Assembly: GCA_030295235.1 (NCBI GenBank)
Contig: AP026131.1
Coordinates: forward strand, 1,302,001-1,366,000
Source of the DNA: Fistulifera solaris
Lineage: Eukaryota > Bacillariophyta > Bacillariophyceae > Naviculales > Stauroneidaceae
Direction of reading: 5' to 3'
Length of the DNA: 64,000 bases
Positions within the stretch are counted from its first letter, which is position 1. Each line of letters starts with the position of its first letter. Both the position numbers and the translations under genes were made by a program. Of this stretch, positions 35,358 to 45,131 are shown piece by piece. The notes under the pieces are model-generated. The model made no database searches. It was not told the origin of the DNA and saw only the letters and a list, made by a program, of their open reading frames with translations.

Positions 35358-35405
35358 AAAGATTTGGCGCGGGAATGGCAAGCGGATCGCAAAGCCGCCC
35401 TGTAA
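35358..35405 (+). pseudogene. dispersed fragment of the DUS C-terminus
   Basis: These 16 codons read KDLAREWQADRKAAL and stop, against KDLVREWQADRHATL in the intact gene at 30787-30834. No upstream dihydrouridine synthase sequence is present, so it is a 3'-end fragment. The match continues ~90 bp into the 3' flank (to 35494). The fragment overlaps the 3' end of the cysteine-rich gene on the other strand. Confidence 0.85.
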
Positions 35406-35438
35406 TTCTGGGAAGTACTTGTACTATACTTATTCATT

Positions 35439-36503
35439 CTATAGAGCAACTTGTGCTTTTCGGTACATTCTTTCATCCTCGATCCATCTTTTGTGTCGTG
35501 GGTGTCGAAGATGGCCTCTTTGCAATTCGTGACTTTGTTGGGCCACCATACAACCTGCCGCTAACAATCGCACCGACTGGATTCCTCGCCACAACGTCCA
35601 GGCAATTTGAAAACACGCCCGACTCGCCCGGCGACCATTCTGACTGCACTCTTGTCCCCCAGCACTGTCCACGGCACAACAACCCACACAAAACGAACAG
35701 ATGCGCAGACAGCACGCGATTTGGAAACAGTGGTGCATCAGGTTCCCAAAGAATGCCGCACATTTTTCTTGTCGAATTTCCGTGTCATCTTGACCCAAAT
35801 GGTATTCTTCTCGTACCATTCGACGCGTGACGTTATGGGCACAGCAGATACTTTGGAGTCCACCCAAACAGGTCACCTCGAGACACAAAAAGAGGTGGGG
35901 ACAATTTTGTTCCCCGTACGTTCCGGCATGAATCGTAATGGGTGCAGAAGGGCATTGTCGGGCGCAACACTGTGGTCCATCGTGATAGCCCTGCCATAAT
36001 TTGTATTGGGTCATATCCCCCCGCAACGCTTGATACCGTGCCATCCATTGACCGCCGCACGGACAGAGTGTGGCAAAACAACACAAGGCCGGCTTTGTGG
36101 TGGATGCTTGTAACATGGTAATACTCCAACCACCTCCCGGACCTTGCGATTGCTGTTCATTTTCCGGTTGTGGTGAAAAACAAAAAATGCAAGGAAAAGC
36201 AAGAGGACTGCCCAAACACCAAATGGCGTCGGCGCAATATTCGACTGCGGGGCTGGTGTGGTGACAAACGCGTCAGAATCGAGACAACATCCAGCGTATT
36301 TAACAACAAGGACTCACCTGATGGCCTCTAAACCATCCGCGCACATTCCAAAGGCCGGATCCAAACCTTAACGACGGAACGAAAGATTTCAGTTCACAGA
36401 GAAGTGAGAAAACGAATCGAACGAAAGGATGATTCGTACCGCAACCATTTTTCCAGCATTCACAACAATTCTTGTCCACGATACCGCTCACAAATTGCGA
36501 CAT
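35439..36503 (-). CDS. conserved cysteine-rich protein, three exons
   Basis: Exons: 36503-36440, 36366-36318 and 36252-35439, with GT-AG introns of 73 and 65 nt; about 308 residues. Phases fit at both joins. Exon 1 begins MSQFVSGIVDKNCCECWKNG. The main body is cysteine-rich and highly structured: CCFATLCPCGGQWMARYQAL, LWQGYHDGPQCCARQCP, HAGTYGEQNCPHLFLCLEV, CCAHNVTRRMVREEY and RQEKCAAFFGNLMHHCFQ. This pattern is one I associate with a conserved but unnamed protein family of stramenopiles and other protists. Cys clusters around hydrophobic patches suggest metal or lipid contact, or a PLAC8-like membrane role; unproven. The last ~18 residues (KRWIEDERMYRKAQVAL) are encoded by the antisense strand of the duplicated DUS 3' flank, so the C-terminus was probably acquired with that duplication. 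Confidence 0.72.
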
Positions 36504-36930
36504 TTCGCTTGGGGTACACTAGAACCCTTTCGAGTCAATACACATCCCCAGGTTGTCTAGAAGGAGGCAAGATGCCGAAGAAGAACAAAAAAGATCGCGC
36601 GTCGTGTGGAGTCGGCATGTGAAGGGTCATTCTTTCATCTTAACGCGGTTCCAGACTTAGTCAAAACGAGTACCGTATTGGGTACCGCATGTTATATTCG
36701 ATCTTGAACGGACGATCGTTGAGGACATGCTGGCGCGCCACGGATTGTACTTCGTTTTATCATGTGTCGCAGCGTGTCACTTGGGTCTTGCGGTGGGATT
36801 TTGGTCGCCACATTTTGGCGTGCCAAAACAAAAATACGAAACCGCGAAAGAACCGCAACAAACAAGGAAATGAACCACGACAACCCATTCGATAACATTA
36901 AGCCAATCACATCTTCAAAAGTTTATTTGT
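36504..36930. promoter_or_regulatory. divergent intergenic region
   Basis: About 430 bp between the cysteine-rich gene start (minus) and the carbonic-anhydrase-like gene start (plus). It should carry both promoters. No gene or clear element is visible. Confidence 0.4.
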
Positions 36931-38453
36931 GTGCTCATGATCCGCCTGATTCCCTTCTTACTATTGCTAGAAACCGCAGACGCGAGCCGGAATTGGGCCG
37001 ATTTGGTCGATTCTTCGGAACTCCAACCTCTGGATCCGAATGCAAACAATTATCTCCTACGATTTGATCCTTTTGAAAGAGCGAATGATACCGAAGAAGA
37101 CGATGAAAACGTCGAGATGGAACCACCGGCTGTAGCCGCCGACAACGACGATATTTCGTCGCCTGCACCTTCGGACTCCAATACCGGCAATCCGCTGACA
37201 CTACCTCCTCTCGATGATACACCTGTGTTATGGCAACCCCCGAGCTACCCATCCTAAATTTTACCAATAATAATGATCCATACCCCGAAAAACCACTTCC
37301 CGCCGTACCCATGCCGTGGTATTTCAATTATGATTCCACTTCCAACTTTGGTCCAGGAGAAATTGGTTTATTTTCCAAAGAAGGCTTGTTTGACATTAAC
37401 GTACACAACAATCACTGGGGACAGGTGGAATTAGCGCCACTGTCGTATTGGGAAGAATTTACCGCGAACGGTTGGGGACCGTATCAGGGTGTCCTCGACA
37501 ATCATGATCCTACGAATCGCAATTTGTGCGAGACGGGAAGCCTGCAAAGTCCCATTGACGTCCGCGAAAATGGGGGAGGTGTGTGTAAGGAAACACATCA
37601 GATTCATACACACGCGGGTGACTTTGGAATCCGCAGTGATCATGTACGGCACGAAATTCATCCCAACAAATTGCGTCTTTTATACGATCGAAGACCCTGT
37701 GCGGATTTTGTCAACGATGCCGCGTGTGCGGAACCCGATCCACCCTTTGCCGATTTTCCCAATGGATGGGGTGGATATTCGGATGTATTGCATGTGGATT
37801 TTAAGGTTCCGGGGGAACATCGGATATGGAATGAACAATTTGATGCGGAGATGCAAATATTTCACATTCATTACGGGCGTCGTCGTTTACCGACGCAAGC
37901 GGTGTTGATCCGGGCGCGAGACGACGGCCACAATGCGTATTTGGAAGAAGTATTGACACTGTTCGAGTATGAATATGATATGAATCAAGCGAAATGTGCG
38001 CGACGGTTACGAGAACAAAGGCGTCTACAGAGTCAAATACATAGCCTACTGGGAAACAAAACGCCGGATGATAGCCATTTCGATAGCTCGGCCGATTTTT
38101 CTACTCTACTGGATTTACCCGAATTCGAGAAAGAGCAAAACCAACGTCGACTCCAAAACTCGGTGTGGGACCCCCATCACCCCATGTTGGTGCCCTCCAT
38201 CTACTTTTATCGGTACGATGGATCTCTCACGGAACCACCCTGCGGCGAATTTGTTTCCTGGTTCGTTTGTGATACACCGATGATCATCAGTTTCGAGCAA
38301 CTGGAACGAATGAAAAAGATTTTATTTACCAATGTAGATGAAAACTGCCGTCTCACCAGTATCCATCACGACGAAAGTGTCGCACGACCAATTCGTCCCA
38401 TCGGGGAACGTCCCGTCTGGAGATGTACCGAAGAACACTACGGTCCTTCGTAA
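36931..38453 (+). CDS. alpha-carbonic-anhydrase-like secreted protein; one frame break
   Basis: About 507 residues with one missing base at the C5 run 37237-37241, where the N-terminal frame (signal MLMIRLIPFLLLLETADAS and an acidic linker) joins the main frame. The main part is an alpha-CA fold: GSLQSPIDV, LHVDFKVPGEH, DAEMQIFHIHYGRRR, VLIRARDDGHN and the C-terminal SLTEPPCGEFVSWFV. In canonical alpha-CAs the zinc is held by FHFH and the H of ELHLVH. Here those positions read LHVD and EMQIFH, so by my alignment only one of three zinc histidines is kept. The protein may be non-catalytic, or use other ligands such as the nearby HIH. A ~70-residue insertion (~residues 365-430) with Gln/Arg-rich content separates the last strands. 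It is probably in the secretory route or an outer plastid compartment. Confidence 0.82.
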
Positions 38454-38523
38454 GAGCACTCCCTTTCTGCTAAGTTGTACAAAACAAGTATACTAGAATG
38501 TTATTATTGAATCGTTCTTGTGT

Positions 38524-39586
38524 TCAACGCTTGGTGGATCCAATTTTGATCAGTGCCAATTCGACAAAGGCCACATGATACACCACGGTCCCCTGCTCCG
38601 AACGCGGTTCCACTTGGGCCAGTAACGCCAATTTGGCAGCCGTATTCAAACAGCGAACGTATCCGGTCATATCGTACGCCGTGGGACAGTGGGACGAGCA
38701 CACGCAACCCCGCAAACGCATGACATTCATCGCGGGGTGCCTCATATAACAAATAATCACTCCCAAATTTAGCTCCACACGAAACATGTAGGGAAGTGCC
38801 CGCATGCAAGGCTTGGATCACCGCGGCGCGTTCGAGATCTGCGGAGGAAGCGTCTCGCAACGGAAACGTACTCAACGTAGCATTTTCTTTTTGAAACGGC
38901 AAACGAATAGTCTCATCATTCTTGCCCTGCATTTCTGGACGCATCCGACTCCAGACCGCCGGCACGACATCGTACACCATGGCCCGCATGTCTTCCGCCT
39001 GTCGAACCTGTTCGGCCGCTTGCATGGATTGTTTGAGCGCGAAAGCCCACGATTGGGCCAAATCATCATCGACAATCACTGGCAGGGGCGGTTCCCACAA
39101 CAAACGACTCATGGGCGGCGCAATTGCCACGGGCGGTACCTTGTTGCGTTCTCCGACCAAATCGGCCCATTCTTGTTCCAATGCGGCGGGATTCACGGGA
39201 AGTTGATACAGGTGGTCGCCTTTCAAAAAATCGGGCATCGAGCGTTTCCGTTTCTTGGAGCGAGCATCCGCTTCGGCGTGCAAGGCGGCTTCTTCTTGCC
39301 GCTGCTGTTCTTGGCGTTGTTTCTTCTCGAGATGCTGTTCGTGTCGCAACTTCAATTTCAATTCCTTCTTTTCTTGTCGCGTCATGCGTCGTTCGATTCC
39401 CGTTTCCGTATCCTTCACCGTAAATGCTACTTTGGAAGAAGTGCGCTCGAAAGATTGTCGGGCCGCCACGACGGTAGCGCTGGGACGAATCCGGCGCACG
39501 CCGACATAGAGCGGAGGAAGACGGTGTTCCGACAAGGCGTGCGTCAATTCGGACGAAAAGACGACCGTTATATGGGATCGTTCCAT
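38524..39586 (-). CDS. SEN34: tRNA-splicing endonuclease subunit Sen34-like; one frame break
   Basis: Read from the ATG at 39586 (an earlier in-frame ATG at 39664 adds 26 hydrophobic residues), the product has about 353 residues once one base is removed at the run 38708-38711. The N-terminal half is Lys/Glu-rich with a long helix (RQEKKELKLKLRHEQHLEKK). The C-terminus holds the tRNA-intron endonuclease fold: AKFGSDYLLYEAPRDECHAF, with the Tyr and His of the catalytic triad, then TGYVRCLNTAAKLALLAQVE with a Lys and a final VVYHVAFVELAL strand. After the His the two frames part: the longer one gives nonsense, the other gives the normal end at 38524. It acts in the nucleus or on mitochondria with Sen2. 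The frame shift is in a GGGG run (minus strand). Confidence 0.75.
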
Positions 39587-39899
39587 ACTGACGAATTGGA
39601 AACGAACGAGTCGATAATAGTCTTTCGATTGCAATGATATAACGAATAGAAGGATCCTTATCAAAGAAAAACGTTTTGTTCAAAAAAAACGAGTGGTCCG
39701 TGTCTCTCATTTTTGGGTACTGGTGCGATTGTGGTATGATTATTGCATTATCATTCCCGAGTACCGGGTTTATCAAGACACGATCGCACTAGGTACACTG
39801 TTTCTCTAGTTCGATCCAAAGAGAGAATATCAAAAATCATCACTCTATCATTCTTATGCTTATTTTGATTTTATGAAAAGTCATTGCATGGATCTGCCT
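39587..39899. other. intergenic region
   Basis: About 313 bp between two minus-strand genes, containing the 3' UTR of the GH16 gene and the presumed promoter of the Sen34-like gene. It is AT-rich; nothing else seen. Confidence 0.35.
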
Positions 39900-41809
39900 C
39901 TACAATCCCACAACAACCAGAAAAACTAGAATATCGGCAATCCATCCCGATCCAGAGAAACTGCCCGAATCAATCAAAGTCGGACGCAAGGTCGTCGTCG
40001 TATCATCCCCAGAGGGTGTTGCAGTCGTCGAATCATCCCCCGAAAGCATCGATGGTGCCGGAGATACGGTACCCACCAAGGAAGCATCGGACGGTGCCGT
40101 GCAGGGTCCGGCAAAATCACCCACGCAGGGGGGACACACACAGCGGACCGGTCCAACCCGCGGGACACACGCAACCTCCATTCTTGCAACTGCCTTCGGT
40201 TTGTTGGAATCCTTGACAGTCACTGTCCTCGAAACAAACACCGCCACCGCGTTGGACCATCGACAAGGGTAGCTCGTTCACAAAGGGATTGAAGGTATAC
40301 TTTTCCCAATTGGCATCAATGTACTCGCGGGTTTCCAAACCGGGAGGATCACACGTGACCGAATGTCCTTTGGAAGGGTTCTGATAAATGCGGACGTAAT
40401 CAATTTGAAAGGCAACGGGATTGGTGGCATCCAATTCGCGACAAAGTTCCGCCAACCACGTCGTTGCTTCGGGACAAAGCAAACAATTGGGATTGCCACA
40501 ATCGGTACACGTCAACTGACTGTCGGCACTGCAAAAACCAGGATTCGCCAAGGAACAGGGAGATTGGGGATCGCAGCCGTTCCATCCCCATCGTGGAGAA
40601 ATGTCAGTATTCAGGACTGTACAAAGAAAAGTTGAGAAAATCGTTGTTTCACGACCGTCGACCATTGTTGTTGTCCGGGTACTTACTCAAATACATGGCT
40701 TCATACGGTATTTGTGGGACCGCATCAGCCGCTCCGGGACGAGCATTCAACATTTCCTGCGTAATCTCGTACATGAGTTCGCCTTCTCCATTGTACCAGC
40801 GAATGTATTGACCCGGTTCCCACTCCGTACGAATAATTGTTTGTTGTTGATAGTAACGTTCCGAATGTTGCCAGGTCACCGATAAACCATCCTGCCACAA
40901 AGGCGGCTCATCCTGAATGAGCTGACCGTACCAATAATTGTTGATCATGCGTGGATTCTCCGTGGCATTCAAACCACCGTACGCCGCTCCACCGAACGGA
41001 AACAAATCGGGATACCAATTTCCATCCTGGGGCATGGCGGGAGATATCGCACGCAACGAATCCGCGATCCCCGGGGCGACTTGTAAGGAAGAAGAAATTT
41101 GCGGTCGTCCCAATTGAACATCGCGTCGTGTTCCATCCACGTGTGCTACATTGTTGTATCGCAACACGTAATCTCCCGGCTGCGCTTCAATGATATCGAT
41201 TTCCGGACTCCCCCGTCCTCGTCCACCTTGACACGCACTGAAGGCTTGTCCGCCGGCCGCCTGCACCGCTTCCTCGGACGATCCACAGGTATCGTAACTC
41301 CACGGCCACATGCCTTCGGTACTGGTCAAATATCCGGGCCGCGCCAAATTGCCCAACATCCAAAAGGCCGGCCAGAGTCCACCGCGATGAGGGGATCCGG
41401 GCAATTGCATGGACAACTCAATGACACCACCGGTAAAACAGAACTTATTCCACGTCGACACGAGTCCCGATTGATACGGACGTTCAAAATAGTACGGATT
41501 GCCTTGCGCATCGTATTCCGTCCATTTCGCCCAGTCGCGTTTCGAAGCAATCATGAGTTTGCCATCCTCTGTAAAGACCGTGGATGAATTGTAATAGTGC
41601 AAGGCGGCATTGGTGACACCGGGACGATCTTCGGCCGTCCATTTGGTGTCATGACCGTCCGTAAAGGAACGTCCTGCATCCGCAAATTCATCGGAAAAGA
41701 CCAACGTGTACCCCGTCTTCGGATCCGTGCGCGCGGTCGTCGGGGTTTGTTCATCAATCCACGAAGCGCGCACCGCGATGCTGCTGCACAGAAGGAAAGT
41801 TAGTCGCAT
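39900..41809 (-). CDS. GH16 beta-glucan enzyme (KRE6/SKN1-like), two exons; one frame break
   Basis: Exon 1 is 41809-40687 and exon 2 is 40616-39900, with a 70-nt GT-AG intron that joins AMYL to ILNTDISPRWGWNG. About 612 residues. A signal peptide (MRLTFLLCSSIAVRAS) is followed by a GH16 domain with the catalytic GSPEIDIIEAQPG motif. This resembles the KRE6/SKN1 proteins that build beta-1,6-linked glucan. In diatoms such proteins are linked to branching of chrysolaminarin, the vacuolar storage glucan. After the GH16 part comes an EGF-like Cys-rich segment (CKNGGCVCPAGWTGPLC) and a C-terminal hydrophobic segment (IADILVFLVVVGL). The two parts of exon 2 are in different frames, separated at the run 40128-40133. 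Removing one base, or adding one TG to the adjacent repeat, restores it; I cannot choose between them. Confidence 0.88.
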
Positions 41810-42221
41810 TCTTTGTCAATCAATAATCGAAAGTAAGTTGTTTGTTTTTGGATCTGTTCGCGTTTTTATGTTCCGAGTTGGAACATTATTTTGTGATGTG
41901 CTTCTCGCTTCTCGCTTCTCGCACGCCCACGTGAATCAATTTTTGGATGGAAGCATCGGTTTTCGCGTGTCGGTTTGACTGTGGTTTGGAAAGTAGTTCG
42001 GCGTTTCCGGCGTGGAGGGATTGACACTCCGCGAAACGGATCTCCAGTCGAAAAACGTCCTCTGTACTTTGTGAGCTAAAGTGCGATCATTCGCGCGATG
42101 GCGCATCGTGACGTGAATCATCACGCACTCACGACTCACGTCGCCTCATTCCTTCGTTGCCGTTTCTTTGATTGACGTCGGCAAGTCGAAAAATGAATCA
42201 TCATCAAAACATCTATAGACT
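41810..42221. promoter_or_regulatory. divergent intergenic region with TGACGT elements
   Basis: About 410 bp separate the GH16 gene (minus) from the SDR gene (plus). It contains two TGACGT sequences, at 42108-42113 and near 42173 (TGACGTCGG). This hexamer core matches CO2/cAMP-responsive elements described in P. tricornutum promoters. Function here is untested. Confidence 0.4.
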
Positions 42222-43184
42222 ATGTCATTCCAGCGATCCATTTCGGTCATTCTTGTCACAAGTCGTGCGGTGTGTGCTTTTCATCTTTTGATATTAGGAT
42301 ACGGCCGCGTCGGACGAGACATTGCGCACGACGCTTCTTCGTGGTTTACGACCATTTCGGGGACCGTCCGTCAACCTTGCGAACCTACTGGTAACGTTCA
42401 TTTGATTCCATTTCAAAATCAATACATTCAACCGTTACTTTCCAAATGCACCCACATTTTAATTACGTTACCGCCTCCCCGAGAAAAGGATGACGAACTG
42501 GAGGCGGTCCTCCAATCGATTGCCGAGCAGTTTCCTCGCAATGGCTGGATCGGCATCATTTCGACGACGGGTGTCTATGGGGATCATCAAGGGGCTTGGG
42601 TGACGGAAACATCCGCCTGTCTGTCGTCGTCCGAAAGTGCAGTACGGTTTTTACAATGGGAACACGTATGGCGCAACCAGTGTCAACACCATGGACATCC
42701 ATTGGCCATTTTTCGCTGTGCCGGTATTTACGGGCCCGGTCGATCGGCGTTGCATACCGCGTACCGAAACACGGCTTTGGAAGGAGGAGGAATCACCAAT
42801 CGGATCCATACGCACGATCTTTCACGAGCAGTGGTGGCGTGCATGAGAAAAAGTCTCGGTGAATCAAGAAAAATGGGCGACTGTGAAATCTTCAATCTCG
42901 CCGATGATTTACCAGAGTCACGTGTAGTTGTTCTGAACTATGCCCGTGATCTGTTACAAACAGAAGGGCTTTGGGACAACACGACGGATAACACGGTCCT
43001 TCCTTCCAAGACGTCGAATCGAGCGCGACGACGGGAAACGGAGGAGAAGCGTGTTTGTAACCGAAAAATGAAAGAGATTTTGTTGGATGGAACAGAGCTG
43101 ATCTTTCCAACGTACAAGGAAGGGCTACGGCACATCCTGGAACAGCCGTCGGAGCCGTGGTGGGCAAGGAAATTGCATCCTTAG
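42222..43184 (+). CDS. NAD(P)-binding SDR epimerase-like protein (YeeZ type)
   Basis: The 320-residue product has an N-terminal Rossmann fold with ILGYGRVGRDIA, and an extended-SDR middle with ITLPPPREKDDELE, IGIISTTGVYGDHQGAWVTE and RCAGIYGPGRSAL. This is the arrangement of YeeZ-like proteins, which lack the full Tyr-x3-Lys dehydrogenase active site; here TGVYGDH and the GIYGPG loop are the visible landmarks. The N-terminus (MSFQRSISVILVTSRAVCAF) could be a plastid- or ER-directed leader, since it is hydrophobic and ends near AF. The function of YeeZ is not settled. The frame is unbroken. Confidence 0.82.
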   Translation: MSFQRSISVILVTSRAVCAFHLLILGYGRVGRDIAHDASSWFTTISGTVRQPCEPTGNVHLIPFQNQYIQPLLSKCTHILITLPPPREKDDELEAVLQSIAEQFPRNGWIGIISTTGVYGDHQGAWVTETSACLSSSESAVRFLQWEHVWRNQCQHHGHPLAIFRCAGIYGPGRSALHTAYRNTALEGGGITNRIHTHDLSRAVVACMRKSLGESRKMGDCEIFNLADDLPESRVVVLNYARDLLQTEGLWDNTTDNTVLPSKTSNRARRRETEEKRVCNRKMKEILLDGTELIFPTYKEGLRHILEQPSEPWWARKLHP

Positions 43185-45131
43185 TTTTTGTGATATATAT
43201 TCCCATGCTTGAATTCCAGATTGTGAGCGCACCACATCTCTGCCTTTTCATCACGCTGCCATCGACCGCAATTAGCACTTTCATAACGGCAAACGCAGAA
43301 GGGTGGTATTCGGGAGAAGACGAAAGCCATGGAGGTCCAATTCGAAAGCACATGGAGCTGGAAATAAAAACGATGTATGATGACAATGCAATCACGGGAA
43401 CAAGGCTTGATGGTAAATAATAACAATGCACGGTAGTACCAGGTACTGGTCTAGCAAGCGTTAATAAGTTTTTCTAATTCCAGTCCCGCCCACACCAAAC
43501 TTTTTGAGTCACGCCCATGCGTGAATGCACTACGGTAAACTAATAATAATGAAGCCAGCAGAGTACGGCGAGATAAGATGAATTTACTTTCATGACCAGC
43601 AAATCCACTAGCAATCGACGCTTATTTATACAAATTAACACGCTGTTCTCTTTTGATTACTTTGTGTGCTGCTTTCATCATTCTTCCCATCCTAACGACC
43701 GAAGCAGAGGCCACAACTAGAGTATTCATGAAGAAATGCTTTTCTAAAAGTTGTGCTTTTGCGTCCTTTACCTTGTTGCCGTGGTGGAAGCCAGCTTGTC
43801 CATTGAGTTGCAAACTGTCAAAATAAGAGAGTAAATCTTTCTCGAGACAAAGGCCGATTCGAAATCCGGACCGTCTTCCCAACAACAGATCGTTTCCCCG
43901 AATTCATGAATGCGCAAAAGATACTGTACAGGGCAACGATGGATCGGCTTGCTATTTGCAGTCACGGAACAAAAGAAAAGGCAGCAAAAAAACTGTGCTG
44001 TTTACTGGAACCATCGTATTTTCGACGCTCCAAGCGCGATGAGCGATTCCGATGTTCAATGTACTTCATTCGCAACACGCGTCATGGAACATGGAAGGAT
44101 ACTGGTAAGTTAAAAGAGGTTCGGCTTATCATTCCTTACGTTAAAGTATACTGTATACTCCGTACAATAATAATCTGTGCACTGTGCACTGTTTTTCACT
44201 TGTCTATTTTAGATTTTCGTGGTTGAAGGGTAGTGAGGTAGAGGTAGAGATGAGTGAAAGTGAAGGGGCGTGGATTGTGGATCGTGGATCGTGGATGAAT
44301 AATTGATTAAATAATGTGAAAACGTGAGAGAGGAACGGAACTGCCCAGAACGCCAGAACTCCTTAGTCAAACGCCCTGTTCCCTGTTCCACTTTCCACTA
44401 TTCGTAGCCCGTAGCCCGTAGCCTTGAAGACAAGGAATAAATTATAAATAAGCTCAAAATGCAAGTCAAAGAACAAAGAGTGTCATGAAGAAAACGTCGT
44501 TAACGACACCAGATGTCATGTGGCAATCACGAGTCGTTTTCCTTCAAGTTTTGTTTAGAGCTAGAGGCATAAATGTTCCCCAGCAAAAAAAATCTTTGTA
44601 GGTTCAAAAAAATAACCTAGTCTGTCTCAGGTTTAAGCTCTAATCGATGAAGATGGGAAACGAAAGAAAAACGACTAAATAATGAAGAAAAAAATCTGCT
44701 CAAAGCGGAAGTGGGCAGCGAAAGCGAATTAAGAAACATTAAGGAACACTGCAAAGTTCGCCTAACGCAATACCCAATATAGTTCGACACGCTCTTAACA
44801 ATTAAGCCATTAAGCCTGGCGGTTTCTTCATAGCCAAAGAATCAACTGGAAACTCTGGTAAATGAAAACGACTTCCCAAAGCAGATCCGCGAATAGCCAG
44901 TCCGCATTCCAGATCCTCGTACTTGCTACTGGTTTTCTACATGGTAAGGTGTCATGGAATCTGCGAAGTCAAATCCTTGGACATTTTGGATCGCCAGTTT
45001 CCGCGGAACAGAGATGCTCATAAATCAGAAAAATCAAAAAGTTGCTGGAAAGGTAAGATTGATGATGCTGGTTCAATACGCATTCCGAGCTTGGGACTAA
45101 CTCAACACTATCTAAAATACCCACAGCTATC
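43185..45131. other. 1.9 kb gene-poor region
   Basis: I see no supported gene. Open stretches at 43622-43885 (minus) and 43906-44226 (plus) have no recognisable domain and their codon use is not convincing. Simple repeats include GGATCGTGGATCGTGGATG near 44279 and GTAGCCCGTAGCCCGTAGCC near 44404. The 3' end should include the promoter of the VWA/HYR gene. Confidence 0.45.

Noticed and set aside
35330-35830. Plus-strand open frame of ~166 codons
   Set aside because: It overlaps the strongly supported cysteine-rich gene on the other strand and has no recognisable domain.
42892-43431. Minus-strand frame overlapping the SDR gene end
   Set aside because: Antisense to a well-supported gene, with no domain.
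43622-44226. Two short open frames (minus and plus)
   Set aside because: No domain, no splice continuation and low coding appearance.
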